NCBI GenBank assembly: GCA_035543115.1
Contig: DATKKF010000078.1
Span: forward strand, 1 to 64,000
DNA: 64,000 bases
Direction: 5' to 3'
Source: RPRB01 sp035543115
GTDB lineage: Bacteria > Myxococcota > Myxococcia > Myxococcales > Myxococcaceae
Below, piece by piece: positions 16,775 through 24,629 of the stretch; positions within the stretch are counted from its first letter, which is position 1; every line of letters starts with the position of its first letter. A program made the translations under genes and the position numbers. The notes below the pieces were generated by a model. That model ran no database searches, had not been told where the DNA came from, and was given only the letters and a program-made list of their open reading frames with translations.

Positions 16775-18265
16775 TCAGCGTCGCATCGCGGTCCTGCCCT
16801 CCTCCAGCACGCTCGCCAGCACCTCGACCCCGCGGCGGATCTCGCCGGGCGGCACCGCGGCGAAGCCGAGCAGCAGCCCCTCGCGCCGGAAGCCCCCGCG
16901 CCATTCCCGTCCGAGCGCGGTGACCTCCACCTCCTGCTCCGCCGCCGCACGGACGATGCCATCCGCGCGCAGCCCCGGGGCGAGCAGCCCGGAGGTTTGC
17001 AGCCCCGCCTCCACCGGTGAGAGCGCGAGCACATCCCCGAGCGCGCGCCCGGCAGCCTCGTAGAGCACCCCCCGGCGCTCGGCGTACACCTCGCGCATCC
17101 GCCGGACGTGCCGGCCGAGGTGCCCGTCGTCGATGAACCGGGCGAGCACGGCCTGCTCCAGGACCGGCGGGTGTCGCACCGTGGCCGAGCGCAGGGCGGC
17201 GACCCGTTCCACCAGCGGGCCGGGGAGAACGAGGTAGCCCAACCGCAGGGCCGGGAAGAGCACCTTCCCGAAGCTCCCGGCGAGCAGCACCGGCGCGTCC
17301 GGATCGAGCCCCTGCAGCGAGGGGATGGGCCGTCCGTGGTAGCGGTACTCGCCGTCGTAGTCGTCCTCGAACAGCACCGCGCGGCTCGTGCGCGCCCAGC
17401 GCAGGAGCGCGAGCCGCCGCGCCACGCTCATCGTCACCCCGAGCGGGTACTGGTGCGCTGGCGTGGTGTAGACCAGCCGCGCCCCGTCGAGCCGCCGCCG
17501 GTCGAGCACCAGGCCCTCGGCGTCGACCGGAACGGGCACCAGGCGCGCACCCACTGCCGAGAACGCGCGCGCCGCGCCGCCATAGCCCGGGTCTTCCAGG
17601 CACACCCGGTCGCCCGGGTCCACCAGCATCCGCGCCGCGAGGTCGAGCGCCTCCTGGACCCCGGAGACGATCGCCAGCTGGTCCGCCTCGCAGCGCGCGC
17701 CCCGGGTCGCGCGGAGATGCGCGGCGACGGCGGCGCGAAGCGGCCGGTACCCGAGCGGCTCGCACCCGAGCAGCAGCCTGGTCGAGGCCCGGCGGAGCAC
17801 CCGCCCCGTCACCTGCGCCCAGAGCGTGGCCGGGAACAGCTCGAGCGCCGGGAGATCGGTGCGGAACGCCCGGGTCCTCCGCCCCTCGAGGACGGGGAAG
17901 GATCGGACCCGCCGCGCGAACCGCGACAGCTGGACACGGCCCGGACGGGGGGGCTGGGCCGTCCGCCCCGCCGGCCCTCCGAGCCCGAGCAGCGCGTCCG
18001 GGGGCACCTCCCCGACGAACGTTCCGGAGCCCACGGTGGACCGGACGTACCCCTCGGCCCGGAGCTGGGCGAAGGCAGCCACCACGGTGCCCCGGGCGAG
18101 GCGGTGCTGGCGCGCGAGGTCACGGGTGGCCGGGAGGCGGGCCCCGCCATGGAGCCGGCCGGCGAGAATGGCCGAGCGGAGCGCCTCGTACACCCAGCGC
18201 TGCGCGGGCTGCCCGGGTGCGCGGGGTTGGAGGACCAGCTCGAGCGTGCCGCTGCGCCGAGGCAT
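16775..18265 (-). CDS. MocR/PdxR-type regulator: GntR DNA-binding domain fused to an aminotransferase
   Basis: 496 residues. N-terminal winged helix of the GntR family (LPATRDLARQHRLARGTVVAAF, then RAEGYVRSTVGSGTFV), a linker, then a fold-type I aminotransferase domain: SGVQEALDLAARMLVDPGD, EDPGYGGAAR, DDYDGEYRYHG, and the PLP Lys in SFGKVLFPALRLGY. Such proteins bind PLP and regulate a divergent gene. It is divergent from the DoxX and EamA genes, with repeated GGACCA elements in between. Start ATG 18265 is chosen because 24 upstream codons would run through these repeats. The effector may be PLP or an amine-like ligand. Confidence 0.92.
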   Translation of the reverse strand: MPRRSGTLELVLQPRAPGQPAQRWVYEALRSAILAGRLHGGARLPATRDLARQHRLARGTVVAAFAQLRAEGYVRSTVGSGTFVGEVPPDALLGLGGPAGRTAQPPRPGRVQLSRFARRVRSFPVLEGRRTRAFRTDLPALELFPATLWAQVTGRVLRRASTRLLLGCEPLGYRPLRAAVAAHLRATRGARCEADQLAIVSGVQEALDLAARMLVDPGDRVCLEDPGYGGAARAFSAVGARLVPVPVDAEGLVLDRRRLDGARLVYTTPAHQYPLGVTMSVARRLALLRWARTSRAVLFEDDYDGEYRYHGRPIPSLQGLDPDAPVLLAGSFGKVLFPALRLGYLVLPGPLVERVAALRSATVRHPPVLEQAVLARFIDDGHLGRHVRRMREVYAERRGVLYEAAGRALGDVLALSPVEAGLQTSGLLAPGLRADGIVRAAAEQEVEVTALGREWRGGFRREGLLLGFAAVPPGEIRRGVEVLASVLEEGRTAMRR

Positions 18266-18271
18266 GGAAGT

Positions 18272-18314
18272 GGACCAGTCGGACCAGCCTAATTGGGTGT
18301 TTCCGGGTGGTCCA
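18272..18314. promoter_or_regulatory. MocR operator region with GGACCA repeats
   Basis: Between the divergent starts (18265 and 18336) GGACCA occurs at 18272-18277 and 18281-18286, nine bp apart, and its inverse TGGTCC at 18309-18314. The direct pair plus an inverted copy, around an AT-rich stretch (CTAATTGG), matches the multi-site layout used by MocR proteins. The first copy begins 6 bp from the regulator's start codon, as expected for autorepression. Confidence 0.55.
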
Positions 18315-18335
18315 GCCGCCGGTACCTCTCCCGCC

Positions 18336-18752
18336 ATGCACCTTCCTGACTGGCTCGTCCGCGCCGCCCCCCGCTACGCGCGGATCGCGCTCGGCGCCTC
18401 GTTCCTCTCCGGCATCGCCAGCCGGTTCGGCCTCTGGGGCAAGGACGTGGGTTACGGCAGCTTCGAGGCCTTCGAGCGGTACACGGCCGAGGTGAACGCC
18501 TTCATGCCCCGCGCGACCATCCCGTTCCTGGCCTGGGCGGCGACCATCGCCGAACTCGGGCTGGGCGTCGCGCTGGTCCTGGGCCTCTGGCCGCGAGCCA
18601 TGTCGCTCGCCTCCGCGGCGCTGCTCGCGATGTTCGGGCTGGCGATGGCTGTCTCCCTGGGAATCAAGTCGCCGCTCGATTACTCGGTGTTCTCTGCCTC
18701 GGCGGCCGCGCTGCTCCTGGCGGTGGGCCACCCCGGCACCGAGCACCCTTGA
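18336..18752 (+). CDS. DoxX-like membrane protein
   Basis: 138 residues with four probable TM helices: ARIALGASFLSGIASRFGLWG, TIPFLAWAATIAELGLGVALVLG, MSLASAALLAMFGLAMAVSLG and SVFSASAAALLLAVG. Layout and the early G-x-x-F-L-x-G motif fit the DoxX/YphA-type small membrane protein family. Its function is not well established; relatives are tied to oxidoreductase complexes and oxidative stress. First of two genes divergent from MocR, so probably its target. The EamA gene follows after about 10 bp. Confidence 0.75.
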   Translation: MHLPDWLVRAAPRYARIALGASFLSGIASRFGLWGKDVGYGSFEAFERYTAEVNAFMPRATIPFLAWAATIAELGLGVALVLGLWPRAMSLASAALLAMFGLAMAVSLGIKSPLDYSVFSASAAALLLAVGHPGTEHP

Positions 18753-18762
18753 CCCGGACACC

Positions 18763-19701
18763 ATGCGCGCTCCGCTCGACGTCTCCCCCGCTCCGGCTCC
18801 GACCGTCCCCATCGCCCGTCCGGCCGATGCGGGGGCCAGGCCTCATGGACTGGACTGGCTGCTCCTGCTCGGCCCCGGGCTCATCTGGGGTGCCTCGTTC
18901 CTCTTCATCGCGGAGGGGCTGCAGGCGATCCCACCGAACGGCCTGACCTTCACCCGCATCCTGGTGGGCTTCGTGACCCTCGGGCTCGTCCCCAGCGCAC
19001 GACGGCCCATCGCCCGCGAGGACCGGGGGAAGGTGGTGCTCCTGGGGCTCATCTGGCTCGCGCTCCCGCTGAGCATGTTTCCGTTCGCCGAGCAGCGGGT
19101 CTCCTCGGCGCTCACCGGGATGCTGAACGGGGCCAATCCCCTGTTCGTGGCCATCGTCGCCGCGGGTCTCTCGCGCCGGCTTCCAGGGCGCGAGGTGCTG
19201 GTGGGTCTCGCGGTGGGGCTCGCCGGAACCCTGCTGGTGGCGTGGCCGAGCCTTCGCCTCGGTGGGAGCAGCGTGGACGGCGTTCTGCTCATTCTCGTGG
19301 GGGTGACCTGTTACGGGTTCGCGCTCAACCTGGCCCGCCCCCTCCAGCAGCGGAGCGGCGCGCTCCCGGTCATCTGGCGCGCGCAGGGCTGGGCCCTGCT
19401 GATGACCGCGCCGCTCGGCGTCCCCGAGCTGCTGCGCGCGCACTGGACGCCCGGGCCGCTGCTGTCGGTGCTGGCGCTTGGCGCGCTGGGGACGGGGGTG
19501 GCCTACGTGCTGCTCGCGGTGGCTGCCGGACGGGTCGGCGCCACCCGGGCCTCGGCGACGACCTTCCTGATCCCCGGCGTGGCCCTGGTGCTCGGCTGGT
19601 TGATCCGGGGCGAGCACGTCGCGGGACTGTCCATCGTCGGTGGCGTCGTGTGCGTCGCCGGCGCGTGGCTGATGCGCCGCGCGCAGCTCGCCGCGCACTG
19701 A
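18763..19701 (+). CDS. EamA-family drug/metabolite transporter
   Basis: 312 residues, ten predicted TM helices in two EamA repeats. The N-terminus has a Pro-rich tail, then LLLLGPGLIWGASFLF as the first helix. NGLTFTRILVGFVTLGL, ALTGMLNGANPLFVAIVAAGL and GTGVAYVLLAVAAGRVGAT are characteristic repeat motifs. Usually an exporter of amino acids or other small metabolites. It is the second gene of the operon divergent from MocR, so the substrate may relate to the PLP-binding regulator's ligand. Confidence 0.88.
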   Translation: MRAPLDVSPAPAPTVPIARPADAGARPHGLDWLLLLGPGLIWGASFLFIAEGLQAIPPNGLTFTRILVGFVTLGLVPSARRPIAREDRGKVVLLGLIWLALPLSMFPFAEQRVSSALTGMLNGANPLFVAIVAAGLSRRLPGREVLVGLAVGLAGTLLVAWPSLRLGGSSVDGVLLILVGVTCYGFALNLARPLQQRSGALPVIWRAQGWALLMTAPLGVPELLRAHWTPGPLLSVLALGALGTGVAYVLLAVAAGRVGATRASATTFLIPGVALVLGWLIRGEHVAGLSIVGGVVCVAGAWLMRRAQLAAH

Positions 19702-19702
19702 C

Positions 19703-19721
19703 CCGGGGGGCTGGGCCCCGG
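19703..19721 (+). terminator. Possible hairpin after the EamA gene
   Basis: CCGGGG and CCCCGG flank a seven-base loop just past the EamA stop codon. There is no T-run after it, so a factor-independent terminator is uncertain. A run of eight G follows. Confidence 0.25.
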
Positions 19722-19831
19722 GGGGGGCACACCCTCACCGGCCTCGCCCGGGAGGTCCCGCGCCCGACGGGGCCACAGGTCACCTCGGCACTTCCGCGCG
19801 CCTCCGGGATGAGGTCTCCTCTTGCACCGCA

Positions 19832-20263
19832 ATGTCCCGCCCAGAGCCCGAGCAGCGCACGGCATATCCCTACTTCCGGCGCATCCCGACCCGATGGATG
19901 GACAACGACGTCTACGGGCACGTCAACAACGTCGTCTACTACTCGTACTTCGACACCGTGGTGAACGCGTTCCTGGTGCACGAGGGCGGTCTGGACATCG
20001 AGTCGGGCCCGGTCGTCGGGCTGTGCGTCGAGTCTCAATGCCGGTACCTCTCTCCGGTGGCCTTCCCCGAGGTGCTGGACGCCGGGTTGCGGGTGGCGCG
20101 GATCGGCCGATCCAGCGTGCGCTACGAGGTCGGCATCTTCCGCGCCGGCGAGAGCGCGGCGGCGGCGCAGGGCCACTTCGTCCACGTCTTCGTGGACCGG
20201 ACGACCCGCCGGCCCTTGGACCTCCCGGAGAGGATGCGTTCGGCGCTCAGCCGGCTGACCTGA
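19832..20263 (+). CDS. Hotdog-fold acyl-CoA thioesterase (4HBT family)
   Basis: 143 residues. The motif RWMDNDVYGHVNNVVYYSYFD is the 4-hydroxybenzoyl-CoA thioesterase active-site helix, with the Asp and the HVNN that stack on substrate. The middle sheet is QCRYLSPVAFPEVLDAGLRV and the C-terminus HFVHVFVDRTTRRP is standard for the family. It probably hydrolyses an acyl-CoA; substrate unknown. It starts at ATG 19832 with no obvious operon partner and ends about 70 bp before the histidine kinase. It may act with the acyl-CoA genes at 6-12 kb. Confidence 0.88.
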   Translation: MSRPEPEQRTAYPYFRRIPTRWMDNDVYGHVNNVVYYSYFDTVVNAFLVHEGGLDIESGPVVGLCVESQCRYLSPVAFPEVLDAGLRVARIGRSSVRYEVGIFRAGESAAAAQGHFVHVFVDRTTRRPLDLPERMRSALSRLT

Positions 20264-20332
20264 GACGGGCTAGGCTGGGGCAGTGGACAGGCTGACCCCA
20301 ACGCCATCGGCCATCGACCCGCGGAGCAAGCG

Positions 20333-22345
20333 GTGAGCACGGCGCCGGTAGAACACGTGGATCTCGCGACGGTGAACAGGATCTCGCAAACCGTCTCGGG
20401 CGAAATCGTCCTGGAAAGACTGGTGGAGGCGCTGATGCGGGTGGCGCTCGAGCAGGCAGGGGCCGAGCGCGGGCTGCTCATTCTTTCGCGAGAAGCCGAG
20501 CCACGGATCACCGCGGAGGCCACCAACAGCGGTGAGACGGCGCTCGTGCAGCTGCGCGACGCGGCAGTCTCGGACGCCGTGCTGCCCCAGTCGGTGCTCC
20601 ACCACGTCCAGCGCACCCGCGAGAACGTCATTCTCGACGATGCCGCGGCCCAGTCACCCTTTGCCGCTGACCCGTACATCCGCCAGCGACAGGCTCGCTC
20701 CATCCTCTGTCTGCCGTTGATCAATCAGGGCAGGCTCATCGGAGTGCTCTACCTGGAGAACAACTCGGCCCCAGGCGCCTTTTCCCCGGCACGGGTGGCG
20801 GTGCTGAAGCTCCTCGCCTCGCAGGCCCCGATCTCGCTGGAGAACACCTACCTCTACCGAGATCTGGCAGAACGCGAGGCCAAGATCCGGCGCCTGGTCG
20901 ACGCCAACATCGTCGGGATCTTCTTCTGGGATTTCGACGGTCGCATCCTCGAGGCCAACGACGAGTTTCTCCGGATCGTGGGATCCGATCGTGAGGACCT
21001 CCTCGCAGGACGCATGCGCTGGACAGATCTGACGCCCGCCGATTGGCGAGAGCGCGACGTACAGTGGATAGAGGAGCACAAGACGACTGGGCTCCGGCGA
21101 CCGATCGAGAAGGAGTTCTTCCGGAAGGACGGCAGCTGCGTGCCGGTGCTCATCGGCGCGGCGACCTTCGACCAGGGTGGGGACCAAGGTGTCGCCTTCG
21201 TGCTCGATCTGACCGAGCGCAAGCAGGCCGATCAAGCGCTGCGCGAGAGCGAGGAGCAATGGAAGGCAGTCTTCGAGAACAACCCGGCCATGTTCTTCAT
21301 GGTGGCCCCGACCGGGAAGATCCTGTCCGTGAATCCCTTCGGTGCCCAGCAGCTCGGATACACCACCGAAGAATTGATCGGTCGTCACGTGGAGATCCTG
21401 TTTCACGAGGCCGACCGCGAGTCCGCTCTGAGGAACAAGGCCACTTGCCTCGCGCATCCCGGGCGAACCTTGAGCTGGGAGCTGCGCAAACTTCGCAAGA
21501 ATGGGGAGGCGCTCTGGGTTCGCGAGACCGGCAGGGCCATGTTGATCAAGAACCAATCCGTGATCCTGATCGTGTCCGAGGACATCACCGAGGGCAAGCG
21601 TGCCGCAGAGGCGTTGCGTGAGATCCAGATGCAGCTGGCGCACGCCAACCGCGTCGCAACGATGGGGCACCTGACCGCCTCGATCGCCCATGAAGTGAAC
21701 CAGCCCATCACCGCGACGGTCTCCAACGCTCAAGCGGCGCTGCGGTGGCTCCGTGGTCAACCACCGGATCTGGAGGAGGTGCGGCAGGCCCTCACTCGCA
21801 TCGTCAAGGATGGCAATCGAGCGGGCGAGGTCATCGGCCGGATTCGCGCCCTGAGCAAGAGGACGCCGGTGCAGCACGAGCGCTTCGACATCAATGTTGC
21901 AATCCGCGAGGTCATCGAGTTCACCCGTGGCGAGGCGGTGAAGAGCGAAGTCTCGGTGCAGACGGAACTCGCGGACGGCCTGGAGCCCGTTCACGGAGAC
22001 CGAGTCCAGCTCCAGCAGGTGATCCTAAACTTGATCCTCAACGCCATCGAGGCGATGAGCGGGATGAGGGAGGGGGCGCGAGAGCTGCGGATCACCACCG
22101 GGAAGCTGGAGCCGGGTGGAGTGCTCGTCGCGGTGCGGGATTCGGGTCCGGGACTGACGCCGGCGGCTCTCGCGCACCTCTTCGAGGCCTTCTACACCAC
22201 CAAGGCTGGCGGCCTCGGGATGGGCCTGTCGATCTGCCATTCGATCATCGCCGCCCACGGCGGACGATTGTCGGCGACCGCGAACGTGCCCCGGGGTGCC
22301 GTCTTTCAGTTCACCTTGCCTTCGCCGCCCGCCAGCGCAACGTGA
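20333..22345 (+). CDS. Orphan hybrid-architecture sensor histidine kinase (GAF-PAS-PAS-HisKA-HATPase)
   Basis: 670 residues from GTG 20333. A GAF domain (about 20-175) is followed by two PAS domains (about 185-300 and 305-425), a dimerisation domain with the phospho-acceptor His453 in SIAHEVNQPIT, and an ATPase with N box LILNAIEAM, G1 DSGPGL and GLGMGLSI. The N-terminus resembles the middle of the large Ser/Thr kinase-AAA-GAF-His kinase proteins, and here the kinase and AAA parts are absent. In-frame codons upstream reach a stop at 20261 without recognisable domain. GC looks lower than in neighbouring genes, perhaps from transfer. No response regulator is adjacent. The 3' end is 19 bp from the convergent isochorismatase gene. 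Confidence 0.92.
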   Translation: MSTAPVEHVDLATVNRISQTVSGEIVLERLVEALMRVALEQAGAERGLLILSREAEPRITAEATNSGETALVQLRDAAVSDAVLPQSVLHHVQRTRENVILDDAAAQSPFAADPYIRQRQARSILCLPLINQGRLIGVLYLENNSAPGAFSPARVAVLKLLASQAPISLENTYLYRDLAEREAKIRRLVDANIVGIFFWDFDGRILEANDEFLRIVGSDREDLLAGRMRWTDLTPADWRERDVQWIEEHKTTGLRRPIEKEFFRKDGSCVPVLIGAATFDQGGDQGVAFVLDLTERKQADQALRESEEQWKAVFENNPAMFFMVAPTGKILSVNPFGAQQLGYTTEELIGRHVEILFHEADRESALRNKATCLAHPGRTLSWELRKLRKNGEALWVRETGRAMLIKNQSVILIVSEDITEGKRAAEALREIQMQLAHANRVATMGHLTASIAHEVNQPITATVSNAQAALRWLRGQPPDLEEVRQALTRIVKDGNRAGEVIGRIRALSKRTPVQHERFDINVAIREVIEFTRGEAVKSEVSVQTELADGLEPVHGDRVQLQQVILNLILNAIEAMSGMREGARELRITTGKLEPGGVLVAVRDSGPGLTPAALAHLFEAFYTTKAGGLGMGLSICHSIIAAHGGRLSATANVPRGAVFQFTLPSPPASAT

Positions 22346-22364
22346 TCTGGCGGAGCTCCTCGCC

Positions 22365-22913
22365 TCACTTCACCGCAGCCGAGATCCTCTTGAACTCGGG
22401 CGTGCTCGCTGTCCCGAGCAGATCGAACAGCACTGCCTCGACCGAGGAGAGCGTCGCCCCGGCGGCGCGTGCCAGCTCGAGCCCTGCCTGGCGATCCACG
22501 GCCGTCCGGCTCAGCACCGCGTCCATGCACACCGTGGGATGGCGCCCCTCGAGAACGAGGTCCCGGGCGCTCTGGTAGACGCAGACGTGCGTCTCCATCC
22601 CGGCGACCACCACGTGACGCCGGCCGGAGAGCCGCGCCCGCACCTTGTCGTCCAGCGCGGAGAACTTCAGCTTCTCGATGACCGGGAGGTCCCCGAGCCG
22701 CTCGCGGATCGCGGCGACGGTGTGCCCGAGCCCCTTCGGGTACTGCTCGGTGACGACGATGGGGAGCCCGAGCGCGCGGGCCCCCTCGATCAGCGCTCCG
22801 AGCCGCCCGAGCATCCGCGTCACCGCCTCGGGCTCCATGGCCGCTGCGAGGCGCTCCTGGACGTCGACCACCAGGAGGGCGGTGTCGTCGCGCGCGAGCT
22901 GCTGCGGCTTCAT
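22365..22913 (-). CDS. Isochorismatase-like hydrolase
   Basis: 182 residues, cysteine hydrolase family of isochorismatase, nicotinamidase and related enzymes. Candidate catalytic triad: Asp in LLVVDVQERL, Lys in EKLKFSAL and Cys in METHVCVYQSARDL. The VTEQYPKGLG motif is common in the hydrolase group annotated only as family members. The product is probably a cytosolic amidase/hydrolase; specificity is not readable. It overlaps the stop of the TPP enzyme gene as ATGA, so it is its co-translated partner, which hints that it acts on a product or by-product of that pathway. Confidence 0.9.
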   Translation of the reverse strand: MKPQQLARDDTALLVVDVQERLAAAMEPEAVTRMLGRLGALIEGARALGLPIVVTEQYPKGLGHTVAAIRERLGDLPVIEKLKFSALDDKVRARLSGRRHVVVAGMETHVCVYQSARDLVLEGRHPTVCMDAVLSRTAVDRQAGLELARAAGATLSSVEAVLFDLLGTASTPEFKRISAAVK

Positions 22914-24562
22914 ACCGCGTACCCCATCGCCCCCGAGGTGGCGGGGGCCTGCGGATCGAGCATCACGTTCACGCAGGCCACGGTCCCCGAGGCGAGCGCG
23001 CGCTCCAGCGCCGGGCGGATCTGCGCCGGCTCGGTGACCAGCTCGCCCCAGCCGCCGAACGCCTTGACGACCTCGTCGTAGCGGGTGGGCGCGAGCAGGG
23101 TGGCCGGCGACTTCTCCGGTCCGAACATCCCCACCTGCGGCAACCGGATCTGCCCCCAGGCGGCGTCGTTCCCGACCACGCAGACCATCGGGAGCTTGAA
23201 GCGGACCGCGGTCTCGAAGTCGAACCCGTTGAGCCCGAAGGAGCCGTCGCCCTGCACCACCCAGACCTGCCGCTCGGGGTGGAGCAGCTTGGCCGCGATC
23301 GCGAACGGCGCGCCCACACCGAGGCAGCCCAGCGGGCCCGGGTCGAGCCACCGGCCTGGCGCCTTGAGCCTCAGCACCTTCGCCGCGAGCGCGACCCAGT
23401 TCCCGCCGTCGGCGATGAACATCGGGTCCCGGTCGCCGGCGTTGGCGACGGTCGAGAGCTCCTTCGCCAGCCGGTAGTGGTGGATGGGCACGGCGTCGCT
23501 CCGCGTCCACTCCTCCAGCGCCGCGAGTTTCTTCTGCTCTGCGGCCCGGAGCTGCTGGACGTACGCGGTGCGGGTGGCCTTCTTCGCCCCGTCAGCGAAG
23601 GCCGAGAGCGCCGAGCGGCTGTCGGCGACGATGCCCACGTCCACCGCGCGGTTCCGGCCCACCTCGGTCGGGTCGATGTCCACCTGGACGATCTTCGAGG
23701 CGGCGCTGAAGGTGGGCTCGGCCCCGTAGTTGAGCCGGAAGTCGAAGGGCGTGCCGACCACGAACACCACGTCCGCCCCGGTGAGCGCCTCTTTCCGGGT
23801 GTGCTGGAAGAACATCGGGTGGTCGGGCGGGAGGCAGCCCCGCCCCGCGCCGTTGAGGTAGGTGGGGATCTGCGCGCGCTCGACGAAGGCCCGCAGCGCG
23901 TCGGCGGCGTCGTCCCAGTAGACGCTCGAGCCGGCGATCACCGCCGGGCGCTCGGCGGCGGCGAGCAGCGCCAGCGCCTCGTCCACCGCGATGGGGTCCG
24001 GGTACACCCGGGCGCGCGTCCGGTAGAGCCGGGGGATCTGCAGCGCCTCCTGGTCGACGCCGTTGCACAGCACGTCCCAGGCGAGCTCGAGGAACACCGG
24101 CCCCGGCCGCCCGCTCAGGGCCACCCGGAACGCCTTCGCCATGTAGAGCGGGACCAGGTCCGGCAATGGCACCCGGTCGGACCACTTGGAGATGCGGTGG
24201 AAGAGGTCCACCTGCTCCATCTCTTGGAGACTCCCGCGGCTCTGGTTGAAGAGTGGCGCCGCGCCGCCGAGGAGGATGAGGGGCGAGTTGGCCGCGTTGG
24301 CGTTGGCCACTCCGGTCAGCGCGTCGGTGACACCCGGGCCGGCGGTGACCACCGCCACACCGACCCCGCGGGTGATGCGGGCGTAGGCGTCCGCGGCGTG
24401 GGCCGCGGCCTGCTCGTGCCGGGTGTCCACGACCTCGATGCCCTCCTCCACCAGGCCCGCGTAGATGGGAGCGACGTGGAGGCCCGAGAGGGTGAAGACG
24501 TGCCGGACCCGCTCCTCCTTGAGCATCCGCGCCACGAGCTGCCCGCCGGTCACCATCCCCAT
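22910..24562 (-). CDS. TPP-dependent enzyme, 2-hydroxyacyl-CoA lyase / acetolactate-synthase-like
   Basis: 550 residues, thiamine-diphosphate enzyme. N-terminal PYR domain: DTRHEQAAAHAADAYARITRG with the conserved Glu, and TAGPGVTDALTGVANA. A central NAD/FAD-type domain follows, then the TPP-binding motif QGDGSFGLNGFDFETAVRF with Asp for Mg2+. It resembles the ILVBL/HACL2 group and oxalyl-CoA decarboxylase more than catabolic acetolactate synthase, because of the loops EMEQVDLFHRISKWSDRV. Not AlsS/IlvB: there is no regulatory subunit gene. Stop overlaps the isochorismatase start; the ATP-grasp gene is divergent (67 bp). Confidence 0.88.
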   Translation of the reverse strand: MGMVTGGQLVARMLKEERVRHVFTLSGLHVAPIYAGLVEEGIEVVDTRHEQAAAHAADAYARITRGVGVAVVTAGPGVTDALTGVANANAANSPLILLGGAAPLFNQSRGSLQEMEQVDLFHRISKWSDRVPLPDLVPLYMAKAFRVALSGRPGPVFLELAWDVLCNGVDQEALQIPRLYRTRARVYPDPIAVDEALALLAAAERPAVIAGSSVYWDDAADALRAFVERAQIPTYLNGAGRGCLPPDHPMFFQHTRKEALTGADVVFVVGTPFDFRLNYGAEPTFSAASKIVQVDIDPTEVGRNRAVDVGIVADSRSALSAFADGAKKATRTAYVQQLRAAEQKKLAALEEWTRSDAVPIHHYRLAKELSTVANAGDRDPMFIADGGNWVALAAKVLRLKAPGRWLDPGPLGCLGVGAPFAIAAKLLHPERQVWVVQGDGSFGLNGFDFETAVRFKLPMVCVVGNDAAWGQIRLPQVGMFGPEKSPATLLAPTRYDEVVKAFGGWGELVTEPAQIRPALERALASGTVACVNVMLDPQAPATSGAMGYAV

Positions 24563-24629
24563 AGGCTCGTCTCCTGCCTGGCGCCGGGGCGCAGGCCGTC
24601 GTAGGACTGCGGGTCGTCGTTTATCCCCC

